In this document: positions 16,105 to 25,400 of the stretch, piece by piece
Layout of the letters: each line of letters starts with the position of its first letter
Numbering within the stretch: position 1 is the first letter of the stretch
Assembly: GCF_019278565.1 (NCBI RefSeq)
Contig: NZ_CP058988.1
Span: forward strand, 3,162,001 to 3,226,000
DNA: 64,000 nt
From: Cellulophaga sp. HaHa_2_95
GTDB lineage: Bacteria; Bacteroidota; Bacteroidia; Flavobacteriales; Flavobacteriaceae
Direction: 5' to 3'
Translations under genes and position numbers: made by a program
The notes under the pieces: model-generated
The model's input: the letters and a program-made list of their open reading frames with translations, nothing else
What the model was told of the DNA's origin: nothing
The model's database searches: none

Positions 16105-18444
16105 TTAAAATGAATAAGTTACTGTTACTCTTCCGTTAATTCCTGGTTCCGATTGCCAGTATAAATAGGTGCCGTAGTTAGAGCCTGAATATAAATATTC
16201 ATTCAAAATATTATTCACATTTGCTTGTATTCTGAGCCTGCTATTTTGCCATGAAAGTCCACCATCTAGTCTGAAATAATCAGGTAAATCACTTTGGTTA
16301 TCTGCTCCCCAGGCCCAAGTAGAACGGTCTATTTGGTATTGGTATCCTAGTGATGCTCCAAAACCTTTTAATTTTGAAGTTTCTGGAAAACTATAATTTA
16401 ACCATCCGTTGGTCATATGTTTTGCATGCCCTGCTACTCTTGTTCCCACATTATCTGGATCGGTATCTTCTGTGATTTCAACATTGGTATTGGCATAATT
16501 TAAAATGATGTTCAATTCCGGAGTAATTTCCCCTTGCAAATCAAATTCGACACCCTTTGATTGTATTTCCCCTAACTGAATAGAAAAATTTACGTTATCA
16601 GGATCCGTTACCAATACATTCTCTTTTGTAATTTGATATACTCCTAAAGAGGTTTTTAAACGTCCGTCAAAGAAAGTTTTCTTCATACCTGCTTCAATAT
16701 CATTAGCCTCCTCAGGATCAAAATAATCTCCTGCGGCACTAATTCCTGTCTGCCCTTGAAAAGATTGGTCATACAAAGCATAGGCTTTTAATGTTGGTAA
16801 TACATCTACACTTAATCCTACTCTAGGGGTAAATTTTTCATCGCTCTCGTCTTTTCCAATTGTCTTTAAATTAGTATATCTCCCAGCCAATGTAAGTCTA
16901 AGCTTATCCTGAAAAAAGCCTATTTCGTCCTGAAAGTAGAATGCGCTAACGGTAGTACCATAATTGTAAACACCATCTCTAAATTTTAAATCTACTGATC
17001 TATCAAAATTTGGTAAAACAGAATTGCCATACCTCGGATTATAAATATTAAAGGGCTCATCTATATCGATAACAGCGAACTGGCTAAAATCTGCCCAATA
17101 TTCTTTCTGACTAAAATCATATCCTCCTAAAATTTTATGACTCACACTTCCGGTATCAAATTTTCCGTTTACATAGGTCTGAAAATATTTTCCAACAGAT
17201 AAAGCATCCCAAATACTCATGTAACGAGCAGCGTCTCCGGTATCGGAATCTAAACTCCAAAGCCATATAGAATTTCCAACCTGATCATAGCGCATATAAG
17301 CAAATTGTGATGCTACACTCCAGTTCTTAGAGAAATCGTGGTTAAAGTTTGTAAACAAAGAGGTTTCTTGAATGTCGGTTGCTGGATAATTTGAATCTGT
17401 AAACTTAAAATCACGATCTAAACTACCATAACCACCATCTACAGGAGCAAAAACGTAAGCAGAACCTAAATAACTTTCTGCGTCTTGTATACTTAACTGT
17501 GTTGTTAAGGATGTTTTATCAGAAACATTGTAGGTTATGGACGGGGAGATTCCGAAACGTTCTGCGTCTTCTCCTCCTCTATGAGAATCTGCTGTTTGGT
17601 ACATTCCATTTAATCGGTAAAGCAACTTCCCGTTTTCTGTAAGTTTCCCTCCAAAATCTGCCGTAGCTCTATAACTATCAAAACTACCTGCTGCTACAGA
17701 AACTTCTGCTACGCGATTTATGGTAGGCATTTTAGTAACTACATTATAAAATCCGCCTGGTTCTCCTGCAGACATCATAAATCCTGCTGGCCCTTTCACA
17801 AATTCTATACGCTCTACACTACTCATATCTTCAGACAACGGACCCCAAGTATCTTGAATATTCACTCCGTTTCTAAAAGCTGGTAATCGAAATCCGCGCA
17901 TATTCACTCGGGCGAAATTCCCCCAATGCTCTAACATTGTAACACCACTAACGTTACGTATAAGACCATCCATGATATTGGTTACTTGCTGGTCCTTAAG
18001 CAAATCACTACTTACCACTTGGATGTTTTGCGGTAGATTTACAATTTCTGTTTGAAGACGTAAAGATGTAGAAGGAGTTTTTATACTATATTTATTTTGT
18101 CTACCATTGACAATAACTTCTTTAAGAGCCTCCTCATGTTCTACTAGCGTTACGGAACCAACTGTTGTGTTTTTGTTGGCTATAACATTGATAGTTTTGG
18201 TTATCGTTGAAAATCCGATGGAAGAAACTTCTAAAATATATTCCCCAGCAGGAACTGTTTTTATGACAAACTGACCCTGAGCATTTGTCATTACCCCGTG
18301 TGCGGTATTTTGCAAAAGAACCGTTGCATCTGCAATAGGATTATTTTGCGCATTCACTACATTACCCTTTATGGTACTCGTCTGCGCGCTGGAAAAAGAT
18401 ACTATTCCGAAAATCGCAACAAACACATATAAATTTTTAAGCAT
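16105..18444 (-). CDS. TonB-dependent siderophore receptor
   Basis: 779 residues. Signal peptide MLKNLYVFVAIFGIVSFSSA, then a CarboxypepD_reg-like domain (about 22-108; IKGNVVNAQNNPIADATVLL), a plug domain (about 125-235; NLPQNIQVVSSDLLKDQQ, VRN-type VSGVTMLEHWGNFARVNMRGFR), and a 22-stranded barrel ending in GRVTVTYSF, with a terminal Phe. The plug-barrel sequence (RVEFVKGPAGFMMSAGEPGG) is typical of FecA/FpvA-type siderophore receptors. It sits in the outer membrane and imports ferric siderophore with TonB energy. It heads an operon with DUF4198, two small membrane proteins and a PepSY protein, and is divergent from an AraC-type regulator. Confidence 0.92.
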   Translation of the reverse strand: MLKNLYVFVAIFGIVSFSSAQTSTIKGNVVNAQNNPIADATVLLQNTAHGVMTNAQGQFVIKTVPAGEYILEVSSIGFSTITKTINVIANKNTTVGSVTLVEHEEALKEVIVNGRQNKYSIKTPSTSLRLQTEIVNLPQNIQVVSSDLLKDQQVTNIMDGLIRNVSGVTMLEHWGNFARVNMRGFRLPAFRNGVNIQDTWGPLSEDMSSVERIEFVKGPAGFMMSAGEPGGFYNVVTKMPTINRVAEVSVAAGSFDSYRATADFGGKLTENGKLLYRLNGMYQTADSHRGGEDAERFGISPSITYNVSDKTSLTTQLSIQDAESYLGSAYVFAPVDGGYGSLDRDFKFTDSNYPATDIQETSLFTNFNHDFSKNWSVASQFAYMRYDQVGNSIWLWSLDSDTGDAARYMSIWDALSVGKYFQTYVNGKFDTGSVSHKILGGYDFSQKEYWADFSQFAVIDIDEPFNIYNPRYGNSVLPNFDRSVDLKFRDGVYNYGTTVSAFYFQDEIGFFQDKLRLTLAGRYTNLKTIGKDESDEKFTPRVGLSVDVLPTLKAYALYDQSFQGQTGISAAGDYFDPEEANDIEAGMKKTFFDGRLKTSLGVYQITKENVLVTDPDNVNFSIQLGEIQSKGVEFDLQGEITPELNIILNYANTNVEITEDTDPDNVGTRVAGHAKHMTNGWLNYSFPETSKLKGFGASLGYQYQIDRSTWAWGADNQSDLPDYFRLDGGLSWQNSRLRIQANVNNILNEYLYSGSNYGTYLYWQSEPGINGRVTVTYSF

Positions 18445-18450
18445 TATTCC

Positions 18451-18481
18451 TTGTTATTTTTAATTAGTCTAAATAAGTTTG
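18451..18481 (+). promoter_or_regulatory. Bacteroidota-type promoter of the AraC gene
   Basis: TTG at 18451-18453, a 20-base spacer and TAAGTTTG at 18474-18481 fit the TTG-N19/20-TAnnTTTG consensus of Flavobacterium promoters. The start point should be near 18488, about 39 bases ahead of the AraC gene ATG. The -7 box is the mirror image of the receptor gene's -7 box. Confidence 0.6.
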
Positions 18482-18487
18482 TGGTTG

Positions 18488-18517
18488 CAAACTTAAAAAA
18501 GGGGCTGCAATTTCAAA
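18488..18517 (-). promoter_or_regulatory. Bacteroidota-type promoter of the TonB receptor operon
   Basis: On the minus strand, TTTG (18517-18514), an 18-base spacer and TAAGTTTG (18495-18488) fit the TTTG-N19-TAnnTTTG consensus. The start point should be near 18481, about 37 bases ahead of the receptor ATG. Downstream of it an AT-rich dyad, 18454-18476 (8 of 11 symmetric positions), could be a Fur-like site, but this is weak. Confidence 0.6.
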
Positions 18518-18526
18518 CGACTAGTT

Positions 18527-19513
18527 ATGATAAAAAAAAGACGCGATTTTAATACCGAAGAATTATGTGATTTGAGGTCTTTTCCAAAATGCATTCTAGA
18601 AGAAATAGCCGTAAACACTAATTCGTTTACAAGCGATGCCGTTACCGTGAACCAATACCATCTCTTACCTAAGTATGGAAATGGTACTATAAACAATTAT
18701 AGCTCTGAAGATATTGATATTACCATAAGTAGGTATCAACTCTGTAAAGACTTAGTTTACAAACCCATCTTACATCACGAGATCTTACAAATTTGTTTTC
18801 TCATCACTGGTGAAAAAATTATATACCTCAATGATACCCAGCAAGTTTTTTATGAAAATAGAGAATCCTACATGGCCAACATTGATCATTTTAATGGCTA
18901 CAGCAGAATTTTAGCCGAGAAACCTTTCAAAGAACTACGGGTGATACTACCAAAAGCTTTTTTAATCAATCATGGGCTAATTAATGATTTTGAATTTAAG
19001 AGTCTGACCGATGAAAAATTGATTCTCCCTATCACAGAAGAACTTCTAAATATCCTTTTGAGTATCGAACAAAAAAATCCTATAGAAAAAGCAAATAGAT
19101 TGTATTTAAGAGCAAAAGTATTTGAGCTTATTGCCCTACAAATAGAGTTGTATAAAAAAAATGAAGAACGTTCTTTAAAAACAGATCAAAATAAGATTTT
19201 AAACACTCTATATGATGTTAAACAACGCATCAAAGCAACTATTCATAAGAACATGACCCTAACAGAACTAGGAGAAGATATGGGTATAACCGGACCTGCT
19301 TTAAACAAAGAATTCATTAGAGTTTTTGGATGCTCTATCCACGACTTTACAATTTCAGAAAAAATGCGACACGCCAAACTTCTATTAGAAAATTCTGAAA
19401 AAATGGTCTATCAAATTGCTGAAGAAGTTGGGTACAAAAATTCTACCCATTTTACCGCTGCGTTTAAAAAGAAAGTAGGAGTCACCCCTAAACAGTACAA
19501 AAAACAATTATGA
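18527..19513 (+). CDS. AraC family transcriptional regulator (PchR-like)
   Basis: 328 residues. The C-terminal third has the two AraC helix-turn-helix units: KNMTLTELGEDMGITGPALNKEFIRVFG and MVYQIAEEVGYKNSTHFTAAFKKKVGVTPKQYKK. The N-terminal part (ELCDLRSFPKCILEEIAV, EILQICFLITGEKIIYL) resembles the ligand-binding half of PchR-type regulators, which sense siderophores and activate their receptor genes. It starts 82 bases from the divergent TonB receptor, so it most likely controls that operon, with the ferric siderophore as probable inducer. It ends 28 bases before the end of the convergent OmpA gene. Confidence 0.9.
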   Translation: MIKKRRDFNTEELCDLRSFPKCILEEIAVNTNSFTSDAVTVNQYHLLPKYGNGTINNYSSEDIDITISRYQLCKDLVYKPILHHEILQICFLITGEKIIYLNDTQQVFYENRESYMANIDHFNGYSRILAEKPFKELRVILPKAFLINHGLINDFEFKSLTDEKLILPITEELLNILLSIEQKNPIEKANRLYLRAKVFELIALQIELYKKNEERSLKTDQNKILNTLYDVKQRIKATIHKNMTLTELGEDMGITGPALNKEFIRVFGCSIHDFTISEKMRHAKLLLENSEKMVYQIAEEVGYKNSTHFTAAFKKKVGVTPKQYKKQL

Positions 19514-19541
19514 GCGGAAGCCCACAGTAACAAGAGTTTGA

Positions 19542-21503
19542 TTAGTTCTGAAAAACAATAAATTCTGACCTACGATTCAAGGCGTGTTCTGCTTCTGAGC
19601 ATGGCGCATCATTAACACACTTGTTTACTAATAAAGTTTCCCCGTAGCCGGTTCCCGTAATCCGGTTTTCTGATATTCCCATAGAAACGATGTAGGAAAC
19701 GGTAGATTTAGCTCTGCGGTCTGATAACCAAAGATTGTAACGGTCACTATCTCTACTATCGGAATGCGAACCAACCTCAACACGAGCGTTTGGAAATTCT
19801 TTCAAATACGCAACCACCTTATCTAACTCTGGAAAAGCATCTGGATTTAAATAGGAACTATTGGTATTGAAAAATATAGTTTTGAGTTTTAAAATTTCTA
19901 CTAAGTCAGCTCCAATTACAGACGATTTGTCCCCTTTTTCCATGGCAATTATAAAGTTTAAATCCTCTAGGGTTTCATCGACCGTACCCAATGGGGTTAT
20001 TAAATATACCGTCTCATCATTATACCCCTCAACCTCAGCAACAAAGCGATATTTTTTACTAGGAAATTCTATCGGAGAAGAAAATTTACCTTGATCGTCA
20101 GCAGTAATCTCAAACAGATTATTGTTGGCATAATCATACACCGAAACCTTTCCTAACGGTATCAGTTCTCCGGTTAGCTTATCAATGATAGAACCATTTA
20201 TTTGTGAAACAAAGGCCTCTGGTTCTTCATCTATTTTTTCAAAAGTAAAGGCATAAATATCATCATCACCCATTCCTCCCGTTCTATTTGAAGCAAAAAA
20301 GCCTTTTAATTTCTCTTCATCCAAAATGATAGAAAAATCATCTTCTTTACTGTTTATAGGCTCACCTACATTAGAAACAGCGCCTGTTCTAGCAGATACC
20401 GTATAGACATCTAAACCACCTAATCCTGGATGACCATCAGAAGAAAAATATAGATCTCCGCTTTCTGCTATGAACGGAAACGTTTCTCGCGCCTCTGTAT
20501 TGATGGCATTCCCTAAATTTTCAGGCGTACCAAAGGTGCCATCTTCATTAATGGCAACTTTAAAAATATCTGAAGCTCCTAAACTTGGAGGCATGTCTGA
20601 TGCAAAGTACAAGGTTTTTTCATCGGCACTTAAACTAGGATGCGCGGTAGAATATTCATTGGTATTAAAAGGTAATTCTATAACATTACCCCAAACTCCA
20701 TTTTCTAAACTAGCCCTGTATATCTTTAAGCGACTTAAGCCCGCTTCGTCCTCCACAAAATTACCGTCTTTACTGTTATTTCTCGTAAAATAAACCGTAG
20801 TACCATCTTTAGTAAATGCTGTAGACGACTCGTGTGTTTTAGAATTTAACTGTTTGGAAAAAACCTCCGGTGTTCTAAAAACTCCGTCTTCACTGGTAGA
20901 ATCTGCTTGGTACAAGTTCAAATAAGCTTTATTAGTCCATTTATGAATATTATTCACCAACAAACCTGTATCTCTGGCACTCGCGAAAACCAAATTTCCT
21001 TGGTATAAGGAGGGTGCAAATTCTGAGTTCTTTGAATTTACACTTACTTTTTTAAGGGTAAATCGTTTTGTTTTAGACTTTATTAGCTCTAAATATTCGG
21101 TATTTGCTTCAAACTTCTGTGCTCTAGAATCTGTTCCTTTTATTTTCTGGAATTTCTTCATGTACACATCAGATTTCTTATAATCTTCAGTAGATTTTAA
21201 AGACTGTGCATACCTAAAATAATACTCGGATCCAATAGCATCTGTTTTTAAAGCAAAAAGTTTCCCATACCATTCTGCCGCTTTATTATAATCGCCATTA
21301 TTAAAGTTAGCGTCCCCTAGATTCTTATAAATCACATCAGATTCATACCCTTTAGCCACTAATGCCTCATAGGTCGTAATTGCAAGTGCATAGGAATGGT
21401 TGTTAAAATTTTCTTCTGCTTTCTTTAACTTTGACTGCTGTGCATAACCAAAAGTTAGTATTCCAAAAAAGCAAAAAAGATAACTGTAGATATACTTTTT
21501 CAT
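19542..21503 (-). CDS. OmpA family protein with TPR and PD40 repeats, T9SS-associated
   Basis: 653 residues. Signal peptide, then TPR-like helices (about 25-150; ALAITTYEALVAKGYESDVIYKNLGDANFNNGDY), a PD40/WD40-like beta-propeller (about 160-400, with repeats such as STAHPSLSADEKTLYFASDMPPSLGASDIFK), a CarboxypepD_reg-like segment (about 430-510) and a C-terminal OmpA domain (about 535-653; VEVGSHSDSRDSDRYNLWLSDRRAKSTVSYI) that binds peptidoglycan. This is the architecture of the PorE/SprF-partner proteins of the type IX system. Third gene of the operon, 2 bases after the PorP/SprF gene. Its likely role is to anchor the outer-membrane complex for the giant adhesin. Confidence 0.9.
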   Translation of the reverse strand: MKKYIYSYLFCFFGILTFGYAQQSKLKKAEENFNNHSYALAITTYEALVAKGYESDVIYKNLGDANFNNGDYNKAAEWYGKLFALKTDAIGSEYYFRYAQSLKSTEDYKKSDVYMKKFQKIKGTDSRAQKFEANTEYLELIKSKTKRFTLKKVSVNSKNSEFAPSLYQGNLVFASARDTGLLVNNIHKWTNKAYLNLYQADSTSEDGVFRTPEVFSKQLNSKTHESSTAFTKDGTTVYFTRNNSKDGNFVEDEAGLSRLKIYRASLENGVWGNVIELPFNTNEYSTAHPSLSADEKTLYFASDMPPSLGASDIFKVAINEDGTFGTPENLGNAINTEARETFPFIAESGDLYFSSDGHPGLGGLDVYTVSARTGAVSNVGEPINSKEDDFSIILDEEKLKGFFASNRTGGMGDDDIYAFTFEKIDEEPEAFVSQINGSIIDKLTGELIPLGKVSVYDYANNNLFEITADDQGKFSSPIEFPSKKYRFVAEVEGYNDETVYLITPLGTVDETLEDLNFIIAMEKGDKSSVIGADLVEILKLKTIFFNTNSSYLNPDAFPELDKVVAYLKEFPNARVEVGSHSDSRDSDRYNLWLSDRRAKSTVSYIVSMGISENRITGTGYGETLLVNKCVNDAPCSEAEHALNRRSEFIVFQN

Positions 21504-21505
21504 AG

Positions 21506-22462
21506 TTAGAAGAATCTTGGGGTTAATGCATTTCTGTTTTTAGCCGTAAATTCATATCGGAGAAACACCTCAAAAGAACCATCGTTAAATCGCGTATCTC
21601 CTAAAGCTGTAGTTTCTTTATCATACGCCAATCCTGCCATTAATCGTTCTGAAATTTGAAAACCTACTAGCGCACTTAACGCCGCATTTAGGCGGTATCC
21701 TGCTCCTATGGAAAATTTATCATTATAGAGGAATGTAGCCGAAATATCGGTCTGTAGTGGAGCACCATTTATTGCTTTTAAAAGTACAGCAGGCTTTAAT
21801 TTTAAATTATAACTCAAATCAAATACATAACCAGAAATTAGATACCAATTCATACGCTCTGTACCTACGGTAGATGAAGCACCAGAAGCAGTATCAAAAT
21901 GCTCTGTTTCTAAAAAGTTAGGAATAGAGAGTCCGGCATAGAAACGATCATTATGAAAATACACTCCTGCGCCAAAATTAGGAGAAAACTTTTTATCAAT
22001 AGATTCTACTCCTGCAGGAGCAGTCGAAGGATTATAGTTTCTTAATTTATTAAAATCGATGTTTAAAAAATGTCCCCCTGCTTTTAAACCGAAGCTAAGC
22101 TTATTGGTTTCTGAGGTTAGTATGGTATAAGAAAAAGTAGCATCAAAATAAGTATCTTGATTGGTTCCATTTCCAATTTCATCATTTATAATAGATAGCC
22201 CCGCACCTACTTTAGTAGAAATTGGACTATGAATATTAAAGGTTTGTGTGGTAGGAGCACCATCTAGACCTACCCATTGCGATCTATGAAGTGCAGCAAT
22301 ACTCAATGCCCCACGAGAACCCGCATAAGCAGGGTTTACCGCTAAAGTATTGTACATGTATTGCGTGTACTGAGCATCTTGTTGCGCCTTTAGACTTCCA
22401 AAAAAAGGAAGCACCATAAGCACTATGAGCATTAATATCTTTATGTAGTTACGAAGTTTCAT
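21506..22462 (-). CDS. PorP/SprF family T9SS membrane protein
   Basis: 318 residues. N-terminal signal peptide, then the family signature AQYTQYMYNTLAVNPAYAGSRGALSIAALHRSQWVGLDGAPTTQTF at about residues 31-75, and repeated beta strands of an outer-membrane barrel (GAGLSIINDEIG, GAGVYFHNDRFYAGLSIPN, KFSIGAGYRLN, ALVGFQISERLMAGLAYDKE). PorP/SprF proteins help deliver and attach type B T9SS cargo; in Flavobacterium johnsoniae SprF is specifically needed for SprB. Here it lies between the giant adhesin (13 bases upstream) and the OmpA gene (2 bases downstream), so it should be the dedicated partner of that adhesin. Confidence 0.93.
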   Translation of the reverse strand: MKLRNYIKILMLIVLMVLPFFGSLKAQQDAQYTQYMYNTLAVNPAYAGSRGALSIAALHRSQWVGLDGAPTTQTFNIHSPISTKVGAGLSIINDEIGNGTNQDTYFDATFSYTILTSETNKLSFGLKAGGHFLNIDFNKLRNYNPSTAPAGVESIDKKFSPNFGAGVYFHNDRFYAGLSIPNFLETEHFDTASGASSTVGTERMNWYLISGYVFDLSYNLKLKPAVLLKAINGAPLQTDISATFLYNDKFSIGAGYRLNAALSALVGFQISERLMAGLAYDKETTALGDTRFNDGSFEVFLRYEFTAKNRNALTPRFF

Positions 22463-22475
22463 GACGTTCGTTGTA

Positions 22476-25400
22476 TTATCTATTTATATATAAGTAGCCC
22501 GATTTCTGTTTGGCTTCTCCTCTTTTTATGTATTTGATTACATAGAAATAAGTACCCGCTGGTAAATAATCGTTGGCTTTAATTACAGCTTGCCCATTAG
22601 ACAAGCCAGAAAATGAATTTGAACTATTGTTGTAAGCACTTGTCCCATATACTTTATTTCCCCAACGGTTAAATACCTCAACCGTATTTTCTGGGAATGC
22701 TTCTATATTAATGATTCGGAAAACACCGTCGTTGGAGTCCGGAGTAATTAAATCACTAGCAATACTAATATCACAGGCCACATCTATAGGAGGAGTACCC
22801 CCAACAGAATCACACGCATCTAAAGGATCAGTGGTATCTAATATTTCTTGACCATCTGTTATACCATCGCTGTCACTATCAGGGTCAAAAGGATCTGTCC
22901 CTAAATTCTCTTCTTCCGCATTGGTCAATCCGTCAGCATCACAATCAGTTGTTGGTAGCGGTGTACCGTTTAATGAATCACAATCATCTAATGGGTTGGT
23001 ATCATCCATAACCTCTTCCCCATCTTGTACCCCATCGCCGTCTGTATCCGGATTGTTAGGGTCCGTGCCTAAGCTTGCCTCTTCGGTATTGGTTAATCCG
23101 TCATCATCAAAATCGTCCGTAATTATCGTATTACCTATGGTGGAGTTTCCTGCATTATCGGTCACGGTTATAGTCAGAACTGTTGGATAACTAAGAGCAG
23201 GTAATTGTCCATTTATCGGTGTCGCAGTTTCTGTGTCTAAAGACCAGTTCCCTAAACTATCTGTAGTCACCGTATAGGTTACTTCTGGAACACCATCTTC
23301 ATCTATATCTATTGCTACGCTAATAGTTTCATTCGGAGAACCTTGTCCTGTAATTATAGGAGTAAGATCATCCGTAATCTCTTCATTTAACATGGGTGCT
23401 TGTGTATCAATCACTACCGTAAAATCTAAAGATGGATTACTAAAGTTTCCAAAAGCATCAGAAGCTATTGCCGTAACAGTATAACTACCATCTAAAAGTG
23501 TGATCGTTTTATAATCAAAAATCCAATCTCCAGAGGCAGTCGTAGTTACTGTTCCAATACCGACTCCATCTAAAAATATTTCTACTTGCGTACTAGGTAT
23601 TGCTGTTCCTATAATGTCTAGCGTATTATCAGAAGTGATACCGTCCGTAGGAATATTTGTATCCGTACTTATTCCTGTAATAGAAGGCGGAGTTATCGTT
23701 CCTACCTGAACATCATATACTTTAGTAGCGGAAAAACTATCTGTATTCCCCGCAAGGTCTGTCGTAGAAAAAGTAGCGACTACCGTAGTATCACTATCAT
23801 TGGTAAGATCTGTCCCCTCTACAACAATACTAAACGCTCCTGAACTATTTATAGGCCCTGTACTTGTTATTCCGTTAACCTCTAAGCTAACTGTATCACC
23901 AGAAGTAAAATCTCCAGAAACAGTTCCGGTAATCGTTACGTTCCCCGCTGCTTCCAACGTATTAACCACATTATCTGCGGTAATATTATCGATGATTATT
24001 GTAGCCACCGGCAAAGTAACATCTACGGTATAGCTTTTGGTGGTAGTTACTGTTCCCGTATTTCCTGCAGTATCTGTTGTACTTACACTTCCATTGACTG
24101 TAGTATCTGCATCATTAGAAAGATCTGCTCCTATCACAACAATGCTGAATATACCTGAACCATTTATAGTTCCTGTAGATGTTATTCCGTTAACCGCTAA
24201 GCTAACTGTATCGCCAGAATTAAAATCTCCAGAAACCGTTCCAGTAATTGTTATATTGCCCGCAGCTTCACTAGCATTAACAAGGTTATCTGCGGTAATA
24301 TCATTGATGGTAAGTACAGGACTTGGTAGGCTTGTAGCGATACTATATACTTTATTATGTATCGCTGTTCCTTCATTACCTGCCGTATCTGAACTGGTTA
24401 TACTACCCGCAACAGTAGTATCTGGATCTAGAGCTAAATCTGAACCAGACACCATAGTTGTAAATTCTCCTGCCGTGTTTAGTGTGCTAGGATACGTATT
24501 TCCGTTTATGGTTAAGCTGACAGTATCACCTGCATTATAATCACCTGTAACGGTTCCTGTAATTGTTATTGCCCCTGAGGCTTCACTTGCATTTAGAATG
24601 TTGTCAGCAGTAATATCTTTTATAACAAACATTATAAGCGGAATAACGGTATCTATAGTATAAATTTTATCTGCTGTGGTGGTTCCTAGATTACCTGCTA
24701 AATCTACAGTAGAAACGCTTCCTGAAACCGTAGTATCTGCGTCTAGGGCTAAATCTGAACCGGCAACTATGCTCGTAAAGTTCCCCAAGTTATCTACGGT
24801 CCCTGTACTTGTCACACCATTAATTACCAGTGTTACGGTATCTCCTATGTTAAAATCTCCTCCTACAGTTCCTGTAATTGTAATAGGTCCTGAGGCTTCC
24901 GTGGCATTTACAACATTATCTGCGGTAATATCATTGATTGCCAAGGTAACTATAGGCAGTGCAGTATCTATGGTTATAGTGAAATCTGATGATAAAACAC
25001 CCGTATTACCTGCGGTATCTGTTGCTTGCGCCGTAATCATGTAATCACCATCTGCCAAAGGTGTAGCGGTATAATCAAAGGTCCAGTTGCCTAAAGCATC
25101 TGTTGTCGTAGTCCCTATACTTGTTCCATCAAGAAAAACTTCAACACTACTATCTACTTCTGACGTTCCGCTAATTAGTAAGGTATTATCTGAAGTGATA
25201 CCGTCTGAAGTATTACTTCCCGTATCTGTGCTTATCGTAGTAACGATTGTGCTTACGGGAGCAGTAGTATCTACGGAATAAATTTTATTTGATGATCCAG
25301 TCCCAACGTTACCAGCAGTATCTGTTGTGGTAATCGTACCTGCTACCGTTGTATCCGAATCTGACTGCAAATCTAAGCCTGATACCGAAATAGTAAAAGC

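Noticed and set aside
18454..18476. AT-rich dyad as a Fur box
   Set aside because: Only 8 of 11 symmetric positions and lies within the promoter overlap; not enough to call.
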